From Pseudomonadota bacterium (lineage in GTDB: Bacteria > Pseudomonadota > Alphaproteobacteria > Rhizobiales > Pleomorphomonadaceae), in contig JAEZHI010000004.1 of assembly GCA_023436885.1 (NCBI GenBank), positions 248,001-312,000 on the forward strand: a DNA stretch of 64,000 nt, in the 5' to 3' direction. A program made the translations under genes and the position numbers. The first letter of the stretch is position 1, and each line of letters opens with the position of its first letter. Under the pieces are notes generated by a model. The model was not told the DNA's origin. It searched no databases and saw nothing but the letters and a program-made list of their open reading frames with translations. This document shows, piece after piece, positions 7,423 through 16,383 of the stretch.

Positions 7423-8565
7423 ATGACGCCTCAATCGTTGGATCTGGTCGGCGTCGGCAAGAGGTTTGGTGCCGACGATGTACTGAAAAATATCGACCTG
7501 GAGGTCCGTCCCGGGGAGTTCCTGTCTCTCGTCGGCATGTCCGGCTGTGGCAAGTCGACGCTCCTTCGCATCGTCGCAGGACTTGAACGGCCCGACCGCG
7601 GACAGGTGATGATCGGCGGGCACGATGTCGTCGATACCGACCCCAGCGACCGTAATCTGGCGATGGTCTTCCAGTCCTACGCTCTCTACCCGCACATGAC
7701 GGTGCGCCAGAACATTGCGACTCCGTTGCGCATGCGCCGCCTGTCCTTGCCGGCGCGCCTGCCGCTGATCGGCCGGTTGGCTACCTCGGGCGCGGTCAGG
7801 GCCGAGATCGAAAAGGACGTGCTTCAAGCCGCGCAGACTCTTCAGATCGATCATCTTCTCGATCGCAAGCCGGCGCAGCTTTCCGGCGGGCAGCGGCAGC
7901 GCGTGGCCCTGGCCCGTGCCCTGGTGCGCTCGCCGGCCGCCTTTCTGATGGACGAACCCCTGTCCAACCTCGATGCCAAGCTACGCGCCCACATGCGCGA
8001 CGAACTGGCCGCCTTGCATCGGCGCCTCGGTGCAACCTTCCTTTACGTGACTCACGACCAGGTCGAAGCAATGACCATGTCGAGCCGTATCGCACTGATG
8101 TCCGAGGGACGCATCGAGCAACTCGGAACACCGGAAGAACTCTACGCCCGACCGGCAACACTCACGGTGGCTCGATTTATCGGCGTTCCCACTATCAACC
8201 TCTTGCCGGTACAGATTGGCAGCGACGGCGTCATCTCGGCTTACGGTCGCGATCTCGGTGTTCGCACCGGTCATGCCGCCGGCCCGGCGACACTTGGTCT
8301 GCGGGCGGAGGATCTTTGCCAGTCTGCCGACGGGTTACCTGCCCGGATCCATCACACCGAGATGCACGGTGCTGATCGGTTCGTTCAGTGCACCCTGCTG
8401 GACGATGAAAATGCGCGTCTTACGCTTCGTCAGTCTGCCCGCGAAGCCATAGGTGCCGACGATGGCGGACATTTGCGCCTCTCGTTTGCTCCCGATCGTG
8501 CACACCTATTCGATCAGGGTGGGCTGCGCCGTGAACTCCATGTGCCGGAAAGGGCTGCGGCATGA
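7423..8565 (+). CDS. MalK/UgpC-family ABC transporter ATPase
   Basis: Nucleotide-binding subunit of a carbohydrate-type (CUT1) importer, 380 residues. Motifs: Walker A GMSGCGKST, Q-loop MVFQSYALYPHM, signature LSGGQRQRVALARAL, Walker B FLMDEPLSNLD, switch His in VTHDQVEAMT, then a C-terminal TOBE-type region (about 255-375). The ATG at 7423 is chosen over 7378 because AGGGAG lies at 7411-7416 and homology begins there. A roughly 25-residue insertion (RRLSLPARLPLIGRLATSG, about 104-122) after the Q-loop is unusual for MalK proteins. First gene of a five-gene unit; its stop overlaps the next start (ATGA). Confidence 0.92.
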   Translation: MTPQSLDLVGVGKRFGADDVLKNIDLEVRPGEFLSLVGMSGCGKSTLLRIVAGLERPDRGQVMIGGHDVVDTDPSDRNLAMVFQSYALYPHMTVRQNIATPLRMRRLSLPARLPLIGRLATSGAVRAEIEKDVLQAAQTLQIDHLLDRKPAQLSGGQRQRVALARALVRSPAAFLMDEPLSNLDAKLRAHMRDELAALHRRLGATFLYVTHDQVEAMTMSSRIALMSEGRIEQLGTPEELYARPATLTVARFIGVPTINLLPVQIGSDGVISAYGRDLGVRTGHAAGPATLGLRAEDLCQSADGLPARIHHTEMHGADRFVQCTLLDDENARLTLRQSAREAIGADDGGHLRLSFAPDRAHLFDQGGLRRELHVPERAAA

Positions 8566-9491
8566 CGGCGCTCGAACTATCGGATTCCGAAGCGATCGTC
8601 GCCGAACGTTCGGGACGGAGTTCCACGGAGCGACGCATGGCCAACCGGGGCATGCTGTTCGTTGCCCCCGCCTGGTTGTTGATGCTCGTTATCTACATCA
8701 TTCCAATCGTCGTTTTGATGGTCTTTTCCGTCACCGACTACAAGCTTGGCGCCCTTCACACACGTTTTGTCGGCATCGATAACTTCACCAAGGCATTCCA
8801 TGACGACGTGTTCATGCGGTCGCTGACCAACACCGTCGTCTATGCTCTGATCGTCATTCCTTTCGGCGTATTTCTGTCTTTGGGTGTGGCGTTGCTTGTC
8901 CACGCCCGCAAGCGTAGCCGCGCCTTCTGGGAGACCGCCTATTTCCTGCCGGTCACGGCGACTTTGGTGGCCATGACCAGCGTCTGGCAGTTTCTCCTGC
9001 ATCCGTCCCTCGGACCGATCGATGCAGCAATCAAGTGGTTTGGCTTTGAGCCGCTTGCTTTCCTGTCCGAACCGAAACTCCTCATTCCGACCATGGCGTT
9101 GATCGGCATCTGGCAGGTGCTGGGCTTCAACATGGTGCTGTTTCTGGCGGGACTGACGTCCATCCCGGGCGACCTCTACGAGGCGGCACGGCTAGATGGC
9201 GCCAAGCATCCGCTCGACCGCTTCTTTACCGTCACCTGGCCCATGCTGGGACCGACCACGATGTTTGTCGTCGTGACCACGTCGATCTCAGCCTTCAAGG
9301 TATTCGAGACGGTAGCGGTCCTCACCAAGGGGCGTTTCGGATCGGAAACGCTTCTGTTCGACCTCTACCTGGAGGGGTTCGAATACTCCAACACCGGGTA
9401 CGCCGCGGCACTGACGCTGATCTTTCTGGCGATCATCCTGGTGCTGTCGATCGGACAGACGCTGCAACTCGACAAGAAGGTCCACTACTGA
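8562..9491 (+). CDS. ABC sugar permease, MalF/UgpA type
   Basis: Inner-membrane subunit of the CUT1 importer, 309 residues, about six transmembrane helices starting at about 35. The cytoplasmic EAA loop is visible as LYEAARLDGAKHPLDRFFTVTWPML (about 205-229), which docks the ATPase. It overlaps the ATPase gene by four bases and the next permease by one base (TGATG), indicating translational coupling. The ligand is not determined by the sequence; the family includes glycerol-3-phosphate and sugar importers. Confidence 0.92.
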   Translation: MTALELSDSEAIVAERSGRSSTERRMANRGMLFVAPAWLLMLVIYIIPIVVLMVFSVTDYKLGALHTRFVGIDNFTKAFHDDVFMRSLTNTVVYALIVIPFGVFLSLGVALLVHARKRSRAFWETAYFLPVTATLVAMTSVWQFLLHPSLGPIDAAIKWFGFEPLAFLSEPKLLIPTMALIGIWQVLGFNMVLFLAGLTSIPGDLYEAARLDGAKHPLDRFFTVTWPMLGPTTMFVVVTTSISAFKVFETVAVLTKGRFGSETLLFDLYLEGFEYSNTGYAAALTLIFLAIILVLSIGQTLQLDKKVHY

Positions 9492-10312
9492 TGACCATCC
9501 TCCGTCGATACACGCCGCATGTCGTTCTGGCCATCGGTGCGGGCTTCATGCTCCTGCCCTTCTACTGGATGTTTCTGACCTCGATCCGTTCGTCCTCGGA
9601 GATTTTCGACATCTCGCTCTGGCCGATCCCGAAGAGCTTCAGCGCGGTCGAGAACTACAGCCGGGCCGCCAGCCAGGTGCCGATGGTCCGCTTCATGTTG
9701 AACGGCGTCATCGTCTGTCTCGGTATTCTGATCGTCCAGGTACTGACGGCGGTACCTGCGGCTTATGCCCTGGCAAAACTGAAATTTCCCGGCCGCAAGC
9801 TTTTGCTGACGTTGGTCATCGCAGCGCTTTGCGTGCCCATTCAGGCCCTGGCGCTGCCACTGTTCGTCGGGCTAGCCAAGGCCAAGCTGCTCAACAGCTA
9901 TTTCGGCATGATGATGCCGTTCTTCCTATCGGTCTTTGCCATCTTTCTGTTCCACCAATCCTTCCGCCGTTATCCCGACGAAATCATCGAAGCGGCCCGC
10001 ATGGACGGTTTCTCCGAGATGGAGATCTGCTGGGGGCTGGTTTTGCGCGGTTCTCTGCCAGCCCTCGCAGCCTTTTCCGTCTTCTCGCTGGTTGCGCACT
10101 GGAACGATCTGTTCTGGCCGATGGTCGTCGTCTCGGACATCAACTTGGCTCCGCCGCCGCTCGGAATGCTTTTCTTTTCCGACGCGGAATCGGGTGCCAA
10201 CTACGGCGCACTCATGGCCGGCGCGGCGATTACCACCACACCTATGCTGCTTTGCTTCCTGCTCGCCCGCCGACAGTTCATCGCGGGCATCACCATGACC
10301 GGAGTGAAGTAG
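9491..10312 (+). CDS. ABC sugar permease, MalG/UgpE type
   Basis: Second membrane subunit, 273 residues, with six predicted helices and the EAA loop IIEAARMDGFSEMEICWGLVLRGSLPAL (about 165-192). The N-terminus (VVLAIGAGFMLLPFYWMFLTSI) and the C-terminal ending FIAGITMTGVK are typical of MalG/UgpE proteins, which end in a GAVK-like sequence. Start overlaps the previous stop by one base. Confidence 0.92.
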   Translation: MTILRRYTPHVVLAIGAGFMLLPFYWMFLTSIRSSSEIFDISLWPIPKSFSAVENYSRAASQVPMVRFMLNGVIVCLGILIVQVLTAVPAAYALAKLKFPGRKLLLTLVIAALCVPIQALALPLFVGLAKAKLLNSYFGMMMPFFLSVFAIFLFHQSFRRYPDEIIEAARMDGFSEMEICWGLVLRGSLPALAAFSVFSLVAHWNDLFWPMVVVSDINLAPPPLGMLFFSDAESGANYGALMAGAAITTTPMLLCFLLARRQFIAGITMTGVK

Positions 10313-10349
10313 TCCGGCGCCTTCCAACCGACCAACCTCGGAGTTTTCC

Positions 10350-11645
10350 ATGCTGATCAACCGACGCGCCCTTCTGGGGGGCATCGCACTTGCCGCTGCC
10401 ATGCTTGGCCCGGTCACATCAAGTCTCGCCGCCGATCAGGTGACGCTGAACGTTCTCTACAATCTGCCGGGCTTCACCAAGTTTCATCAGCCCTTGGCCG
10501 ATGAGTTCATGAAGAACAACCCGGACATCAAGATCAGCTTCCTGGCTCCTGCCGCCAGCTACAATGACGGCCAGCAGCAGGTGCTGCGCGCCGCCGTGAC
10601 CGGCGATCTGCCCGACGTCTACTTCTCGGGCTACAACATGACGGCCGAGCTCGTTCATACGCTGGCGCCGCGCAACCAGATTACTGAATTGACGCCGTTC
10701 ATCGCAGCCGAGGGCGGCCAGGCCTTCCTCGACAAGAACTACACGCCGAAGATGGCGGCGCTCGGCCAGATCGACGGCAAGCAGTATGGCCTGCCGGTCA
10801 ACGCTTCCTCGCCGATCATGTACATCAACGCCGATCTGGTCACCAAGGCCGGCGGCGACCCAAACAACATGCCCAAGACCTTCCCCGAGTTGATCGAGCT
10901 CGCCAAGAAGATCCACGCCCTCGATCCGAAGATTGCCGGCATGGGCTATGACATCAATGGCTGGCCGGACGACTGGCTGTGGCAGGCGCTGATCTACGAA
11001 CAGGGTGGCACTCTGGTTGATCCTGCAACTTCGACCGTGGCCTTCAACAATGAAATCGGGCTCAACGCCCTGAAGCTGGCTCGCAGCTTCGTCACCGAAG
11101 GCGGCCAGAACCTGCTTGACTGGGACCAGTCGCGCCAGCAGTTTGGCGCCGGCCTGACCGGTTTCATCTTCTCGACACCCGCCCACGTCCAGACCATCGA
11201 GGGCCTGGTTGGTGATCGCTTCCACCTGAAGACCGCGACCTTCCCGCTCGACAACAAGGAGAAGGGTGGCGTTCCGACGGGTGGCAACTCGGCCGTGATC
11301 CTCACCCAGGACAAGGTCAAGCAGGACGCTGCCTGGAAGTATCTGAAGTGGGTTACCGGCCCCGAGGCTCAGAACACCATCGTCCGCATCACCGGCTACC
11401 TGCCGACCAACAAGCTGGCGACCGGGCCGAACTATCTGGAGCCTTATTATGCCGAGCACCCGAATGTGAAGACGGCATCGCTGCAGGCCGATCGTTCGCT
11501 GCCTTGGGCGGGCTATCCCGGCGGTGACTCCGTGCGCATCTGGCGCACCCAGCGCGACATCATCGGAGCCGTGATGCGCGGCGACGTGACGCCCGAAAGC
11601 GGTCTGAAGCAGTTGGTCGAGCAGACCAACGCGCTGATGAAGTAA
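10350..11645 (+). CDS. extracellular solute-binding protein, family 1 (Ugp-like)
   Basis: Periplasmic ligand-binding protein, 431 residues. The N-terminal signal contains a twin-arginine-like NRRALLGG followed by a hydrophobic run to about residue 28 (SSLAAD). Family-1 features are LTPFIAAEGGQAF, KQYGLPVNASSPIMYINADL and the C-terminal half AAWKYLKWVTGPEAQ. A good ribosome site (CGGAG) precedes the ATG. It resembles UgpB-like proteins more than maltose-binding proteins. The downstream phosphoesterase hints at a phosphodiester or glycerophosphate-type ligand; that is inference. A perfect hairpin follows the gene. Confidence 0.88.
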   Translation: MLINRRALLGGIALAAAMLGPVTSSLAADQVTLNVLYNLPGFTKFHQPLADEFMKNNPDIKISFLAPAASYNDGQQQVLRAAVTGDLPDVYFSGYNMTAELVHTLAPRNQITELTPFIAAEGGQAFLDKNYTPKMAALGQIDGKQYGLPVNASSPIMYINADLVTKAGGDPNNMPKTFPELIELAKKIHALDPKIAGMGYDINGWPDDWLWQALIYEQGGTLVDPATSTVAFNNEIGLNALKLARSFVTEGGQNLLDWDQSRQQFGAGLTGFIFSTPAHVQTIEGLVGDRFHLKTATFPLDNKEKGGVPTGGNSAVILTQDKVKQDAAWKYLKWVTGPEAQNTIVRITGYLPTNKLATGPNYLEPYYAEHPNVKTASLQADRSLPWAGYPGGDSVRIWRTQRDIIGAVMRGDVTPESGLKQLVEQTNALMK

Positions 11646-11664
11646 GCCAAACCGTTCATCTCAA

Positions 11665-11690
11665 GGATCGCGGCGTGTGCGTCGCGATCC
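11665..11690 (+). promoter_or_regulatory. hairpin after binding-protein gene
   Basis: Perfect 8-bp inverted repeat (GGATCGCG / CGCGATCC, 10-base loop) between the binding-protein stop and the phosphoesterase start, with no T-run. Likely intra-operon stabiliser or attenuator. Confidence 0.6.
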
Positions 11691-11706
11691 ACTTTGGAAG
11701 ATCATC

Positions 11707-12507
11707 TTGAAGATCATACAGTTGACAGACACCCACCTGATGCCGTCGGGCGTTCTGGTGCAGGGCGTCGACCCTGAAAAGCAGCTGAGAGCGGCCATCG
11801 CCGATATCATCGAAAAGCACGCCGACGCCGATCTTGGCGTCATCACCGGCGATCTTTGCAACAACGGTGATAGCGAGGCCTACGCCCTCCTGAAGGATAT
11901 CCTCGCCCCGGTGCCGTTCGAGATGCGTTTGATGCTCGGCAATCACGATGGCCGGCCTGAATTCCTGACAGCCTTTCCCAATCATCCGCGCGATGGCAGC
12001 GGCTTCATCCAATCCTTCCTCGACACGGACTGTGGCCGGCTTCTGTTTCTCGACAGCCATGAACGAGGCTTCATCGGTGGCGCCTATTGCGACGCCCGCG
12101 TGGCCTGGCTCGATGAAGCGCTTGCAGACGCCGGCGATCAGTCCGTCACTGTTTTCATCCATCATCCGCCGATGGACTGCGGCATTGCCCATTTCGAACG
12201 GATCGGCATGCATGACGATGGGCGCCTGATGCGTCGACTGGCCGCCCACGCGCCGGGTATCAGGCATGTTATCTTCGGCCATATCCACATGCCGCTTGCC
12301 GGCACCAGCGCTGAAGGCATTGCCTTCAGCTCGGGCCAAGCCTGCGCCCACCGCTTCATCACCGATATCAGCAAGCCCGATCCGTTATGGACCCGAGGCA
12401 AGCCCTGTTACCGTGTCATCATGCTGGATGAGCGCGGTTTGCGTGCCTACAGCGCCGAGGCCGGCGAGATCGCCTGCGGTCAAGCGGCTCCCTGCGCCGG
12501 GCCGTGA
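11707..12507 (+). CDS. metallophosphoesterase, cyclic-nucleotide/glycerophosphodiesterase type
   Basis: 266-residue calcineurin-like phosphoesterase. All metal-site motifs are present: LTDTH (about 5-9), GDLCNNGD (about 45-52), GNHDG (about 78-82), HHPP (about 153-156) and GHIH (about 195-198). This matches the CpdA/GpdQ class that hydrolyses cyclic nucleotides or glycerophosphodiesters. I prefer the TTG at 11707 because GGAAG lies six bases upstream and homology starts with KIIQLTDTH; a GTG at 11677 is in frame. Its position behind a Ugp-like importer suggests cytoplasmic hydrolysis of an imported phosphodiester. Confidence 0.82.
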   Translation: MKIIQLTDTHLMPSGVLVQGVDPEKQLRAAIADIIEKHADADLGVITGDLCNNGDSEAYALLKDILAPVPFEMRLMLGNHDGRPEFLTAFPNHPRDGSGFIQSFLDTDCGRLLFLDSHERGFIGGAYCDARVAWLDEALADAGDQSVTVFIHHPPMDCGIAHFERIGMHDDGRLMRRLAAHAPGIRHVIFGHIHMPLAGTSAEGIAFSSGQACAHRFITDISKPDPLWTRGKPCYRVIMLDERGLRAYSAEAGEIACGQAAPCAGP

Positions 12508-12597
12508 GGTCGACTGTCTGCCTCATCGAAGAGAGGCCGCCAACAAACCTGCCGCATTACTCTCGGTCTCGATCTGGCGGTCAGACCCTGGCTTTTG

Positions 12598-13794
12598 TCA
12601 GGCCGTCTCGGCAAAGGCTGGGGCGGGTAGCGTCGCCTGAAACTCGGTCGGCGTGCAGTTCAATTCCCGCCGGAACACCGCGTACATGTAAGGCAATGAC
12701 GTGAAACCGCTGCGCGCAGCCACCTCGGCCAAAGAAAGACGGCGATCGGCCAACATTTGCTGGGCGCGTTCGAGCCGAAAGGTGAGCATGTCGTCGTGCG
12801 CGGTCCAGCCGAAGGCCTTGCGGAAATGCATGTCGAGCGTCGCTCGCGATACGCCAACATAGGCGGCAACCTGTGCAACCTTCACCCCTTGCGCGGCGAA
12901 CTGGCGAATGTAGTGGCGCGCTCGCATGATGTAGGGGTCGTAAGTCGGCTGATGCCGGGAAGAGGCCAATGCATTGAGCCCCTTGGGTGGCACGAGAATC
13001 CGAGGGTGGTCCAGCCGGTCGCCGATGAGCCGACGATGCAGCATCTCCGCTGCGATTCGCCCCATTTCGCGCGTGCCTTGGCGGACTGAACTTATAGGGA
13101 TGCGGGCGAGCATTCTCAGGAGTTGATCGTCATCGATGCCGACCAACGCCACCTCCTCGGGGACGGCGATCCCGGCCATGATGCAGGCCTGAAGAACTTG
13201 TCGTGCCCGAGCGTCGGTTACCGCGATCACGCCGACCGGTTTCGGTAACCCGGCAAGCCAATCGATGAGCTCGTCCAGGATGCTATCCCAGTCGAGACCG
13301 TCGTTGAAATGACCCTCGAACAATAGCGGATCGAGGCCGTCACGGCGGCAGATCCGACAGAAGGCAGCCTCCCGCTGTTGCGCCCAACGGTTAGTTGGAG
13401 CTGGCGGCTGGCTGTAGAAGGCAAAGTGAGGTAGGCCCATTTCAACCAGATGGTCGTAGGCCGTCGAAACGAGCGCGAAATTGTCGGTGGCGACATAGGG
13501 AACGTTGTTCGGGTAATCGGCCGTCCGCTCGTAGGAGCCACCCACCGCCACCACCGGCACCTTGCTCTGGCTGAACAGGCGCTCGAACTCGGGATCGTCG
13601 AAGTCGGCTATGATGCCGTCCCCGGACCAGTCGCCAATGCCACCGATCGACCCGCGAAAATCCTCGAACAACAGGAAATCCCACATCACGCGTGTCGACT
13701 GGACGTAATCGCTGACGCCGGCGACCACGCTTCGGCCGTAGGCGCCCTTCGCCTTCAGCATCAATGCCACGCGAAACGAGTTCACTCCCGCCAT
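12598..13794 (-). CDS. xylR: XylR, xylose-responsive regulator
   Basis: 398-residue regulator with a LacI/periplasmic-binding-like sensor domain (about 5-280) fused to a C-terminal AraC double HTH (about 290-390), the architecture of enterobacterial XylR. Specific matches include AYGRSVVAGVSDY, WDFLLFEDFRG, DWSGDGIIADFDDPE, VAVGGSY, GVIAVTDARARQVLQ and RILVPPKGL. The HTH reads VKVAQVAAYVGVSRATLDMHF. It is divergent from the xylo-oligosaccharide importer operon at 14049 and convergent with the phosphoesterase. Expected to activate the importer/xylosidase genes when D-xylose is bound. Confidence 0.9.
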   Translation of the reverse strand: MAGVNSFRVALMLKAKGAYGRSVVAGVSDYVQSTRVMWDFLLFEDFRGSIGGIGDWSGDGIIADFDDPEFERLFSQSKVPVVAVGGSYERTADYPNNVPYVATDNFALVSTAYDHLVEMGLPHFAFYSQPPAPTNRWAQQREAAFCRICRRDGLDPLLFEGHFNDGLDWDSILDELIDWLAGLPKPVGVIAVTDARARQVLQACIMAGIAVPEEVALVGIDDDQLLRMLARIPISSVRQGTREMGRIAAEMLHRRLIGDRLDHPRILVPPKGLNALASSRHQPTYDPYIMRARHYIRQFAAQGVKVAQVAAYVGVSRATLDMHFRKAFGWTAHDDMLTFRLERAQQMLADRRLSLAEVAARSGFTSLPYMYAVFRRELNCTPTEFQATLPAPAFAETA

Positions 13795-14048
13795 CGTGCT
13801 CGTGATCCTCCGCGATCAAGCCCCCATTGTGTTTCAACCTGGCTCCTGAGCGCCCTCCCCGCACTGAGCAAATGGTCTACTTCGTCTGAAAAAATGACTT
13901 GCCTGGGCCGGATTATAAAAAAACATAATCCTGATTTGCAAACCGCCTCAATTAACGTCCGACCTATCCGGCTCGCGCCGAGAGGGAAGCTTCGTAAATC
14001 ATCGTATTTTCGATTGGCTGGGGCGCGCGTGGAATGGGAGGAAGAAAA
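13795..14048. promoter_or_regulatory. xylR-xyl importer divergent control region
   Basis: 254-bp AT-richer spacer between xylR and the importer operon. It contains a perfect 7-bp inverted repeat GGATTAT (13910-13916) / ATAATCC (13925-13931) around a poly-A spacer, including a TATAAA at 13914-13919. XylR sites are expected here from gene arrangement, but I cannot match a defined XylR consensus. Confidence 0.45.
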
Positions 14049-15305
14049 ATGAAAAGGTATGCAGCACTTGCTGTGCTTGCCGTGGGCATGCTCGCTTCGG
14101 CTCCTGTCTTCGCTGAGACTGTAAAAATTCTTTCGATCGAGCCGAATGTGAAAGAGGGGCGGGATTTTTACGCTTCGGCGATCGAAAAATTCGAGAAAGC
14201 CAATCCCGACATCAAGATTCAATTCGACTATCTCGACGACACGTCATTCAAGTCCAAGCTGCCCACGCTGCTGCAATCGTCGGCCCGGCCGGACATCTTC
14301 TACACATGGACCGGCGGTGTCTTCCATGAACAGGCCGATGCCGGCGTGCTCAAGGACATCTCCGGAGAGGTCGACAAGAAGACGCTCGACACTTTCGCGC
14401 CCGGCGGCATCAAGGCTCTCACCTACAATGACAAGCTCTATGGCCTGCCGATGTACGCCGGTGTGGTCGTCTTGTTCTACAACAAGGATCTGACCCAGAA
14501 GGCCGGCGTCGATCCCACGACCATCAAGACATGGGACGATTTCCTGGCAGCGGTGAAGACCATCAAGAACGCGGGGATCACCCCGATCGTTGTGGGCGGC
14601 AAGTCCAAGTGGCCGCTTCAGCACTACTATGGCTATCTCGCCACCCGCATTGCCGGTGTGGATGGTATCGCTGCCGCGAAAGCCGGCGACAACAATGGCC
14701 TCGCCGGACCGGACTTTGTGAAGGCAGGTGAAGAGTTCAAGAAACTTGCCGATCTCCAGCCTTTCCAGCCCGGCTTCATGGATACGGACAACTCCAAGGC
14801 TGGGGGTCTGTTCGGCGACGGTCGCGGTGCCTTCATTTTGGCCGGCAACTACATGATCGGGGCTCAGAAGCGCAATTCGACCTCGGGCCAGGGCATCAGC
14901 GACGACAAGCTGGGGTTCATTCCATTCCCGGTGGTCACAGGCGGCAAGGGAGATCCGGCGGACACATTCGGCGGCATCAACGGTTGGCTTGTGTCCAAGG
15001 AGGCCACGCCGGCAGCTTCCAAGTTCCTCGCCAGCTTGATGGATATCGACAATCAGACCGTGAGCGCCGGCATGGGGCTCTGGTTGCCGATCGTCAAGGG
15101 CGCCGACGCGGGAATCAAGGACGCCAACGTCAAGGCCATTGCCAGCCTGCTGGCGGCTGCCCCGCACCACCAACTTTATCTCGACCAGGAACTCGGGGCC
15201 AATGTCGGTGCGGCTATGAACGACGCCTCTGCGGAACTCGCGACCGGCGATATCTCAGCGGATGAGGCAGCGCAGATGGTCGAGGAAGCGCGCCAGATGC
15301 ACTGA
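14049..15305 (+). CDS. ABC solute-binding protein, probable xylo-oligosaccharide/xyloside
   Basis: 418-residue secreted binding protein of family 1. Signal peptide MKRYAALAVLAVGMLASAP..FAE, cleavage likely near residue 24. Typical elements are FEKANPDIKIQFDYLDD, GLPMYAGVVVLFYNKDL, TWDDFLAAVKTIKNAGITPIV and AGNYMIG. The ATG at 14049 is preferred over 14034 because GGGAGGA lies directly upstream of it. The operon also encodes two permeases, a GH43 beta-xylosidase and an ATPase, and is divergent from xylR, so the ligand is probably a short xylo-oligosaccharide. Confidence 0.88.
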   Translation: MKRYAALAVLAVGMLASAPVFAETVKILSIEPNVKEGRDFYASAIEKFEKANPDIKIQFDYLDDTSFKSKLPTLLQSSARPDIFYTWTGGVFHEQADAGVLKDISGEVDKKTLDTFAPGGIKALTYNDKLYGLPMYAGVVVLFYNKDLTQKAGVDPTTIKTWDDFLAAVKTIKNAGITPIVVGGKSKWPLQHYYGYLATRIAGVDGIAAAKAGDNNGLAGPDFVKAGEEFKKLADLQPFQPGFMDTDNSKAGGLFGDGRGAFILAGNYMIGAQKRNSTSGQGISDDKLGFIPFPVVTGGKGDPADTFGGINGWLVSKEATPAASKFLASLMDIDNQTVSAGMGLWLPIVKGADAGIKDANVKAIASLLAAAPHHQLYLDQELGANVGAAMNDASAELATGDISADEAAQMVEEARQMH

Positions 15306-15329
15306 TCCTGGCTCCTCGCAAATATCTTC

Positions 15330-15358
15330 CCGGAGGACGGCCACGGTCGCTCCTCCGG
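15330..15358 (+). promoter_or_regulatory. hairpin after binding-protein gene
   Basis: Perfect 8-bp inverted repeat (CCGGAGGA / TCCTCCGG, 13-base loop), followed by a second shorter repeat (CCTGCC / GGCAGG) near 15391-15413. No T-run; probably an intra-operon stability or attenuation element. Confidence 0.55.
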
Positions 15359-15444
15359 TCAGATTGCCTCCCAGTTCGGTCTAGAGCCCGTTCCTGCCGG
15401 CCCTCCTGAGGCAGGTCGCCGACCGATTATGAAAAGACGTGTCC

Positions 15445-16383
15445 ATGAGCTCCACACTTCCCGCAGCACCTCCGGGCGCACGACGGCGACCGAGCGGTTT
15501 TTCCCGCATGCGCTCGGACGGCAGTCTGACCGCGCTGGTCCTCTTCCTGCCGCCGGCCGTGCTGCTTTTCAGTCTGTTCGTGATTTGGCCGATCTTCACT
15601 GCGGTCGACCTCAGCTTCTACAAATGGAACGGCTATGGCGACGTCACCAACTTCGTCGGCTTCAACAACTACGCCATCCTTCTGAAGAACTCGATCTTCC
15701 ACCAGTCGCTGTTCAATTCGTTCAAGCTGCTGCTGGCCTCGATTTTCCTGCAGATTCCGTTGGCGCTCGTATTAGCGCTGCTGCTCTATCGCAAGACATC
15801 GGCCAACACCGCCTTTCGTCTGATCTTCTTCGCTCCCTACATCCTTGCTGAAATCGCCACCGGCCTGATCTGGAGCTTCATCTTCGACGGCGACTATGGC
15901 GTCTCGGCGATGGTGGCCGACAAGCTCGGCAGCGAGCCATTCTATATCCTCGCCGACAAGCAATGGGCGTTTTGGACCATCATCACCGTCGTCGTGTGGA
16001 AGTATTTCGGCTACCACATGATGATCTTCATCGCCGCGCTGCAAGCTGTACCGACCGACCTGATCGAGGCGGCGGAGATCGATGGCGCCAGTCCGCTCAA
16101 GACCATCTGGTACGTCAAGCTGCCGATGATCCTGCACGCCATCAAGCTCAGCGTACTGTTCGCCATCACCGGTGCGTTGCAGGTGTTCGACATCATTATC
16201 CCGCTCACCAATGGCGGACCATCGAACTCCACCCATTCGATCGTCAGCCTCCTCTACACCTTCGGGCTCGCCCGCATGAATGTAGGGTTCGGCGCCGCCG
16301 TCGGCGTGGTGCTGTTCATCCTCTGCGTCGGTACCGCCTTCAGCTACAAGCGCTTGGCGATCGACAAGGGAGGCCAGCTATGA
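15445..16383 (+). CDS. ABC sugar permease, MalF type (xyl operon)
   Basis: 312-residue inner-membrane subunit with six predicted helices from about residue 30 (LTALVLFLPPAVLLFSLFV). The EAA loop is LIEAAEIDGASPLKTIWYVKLPMI (about 202-225). The ATG at 15445 is chosen; a GTG at 15439 is in frame, and no strong ribosome site is visible for either. It ends with a four-base ATGA overlap with the next permease. Confidence 0.9.
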   Translation: MSSTLPAAPPGARRRPSGFSRMRSDGSLTALVLFLPPAVLLFSLFVIWPIFTAVDLSFYKWNGYGDVTNFVGFNNYAILLKNSIFHQSLFNSFKLLLASIFLQIPLALVLALLLYRKTSANTAFRLIFFAPYILAEIATGLIWSFIFDGDYGVSAMVADKLGSEPFYILADKQWAFWTIITVVVWKYFGYHMMIFIAALQAVPTDLIEAAEIDGASPLKTIWYVKLPMILHAIKLSVLFAITGALQVFDIIIPLTNGGPSNSTHSIVSLLYTFGLARMNVGFGAAVGVVLFILCVGTAFSYKRLAIDKGGQL

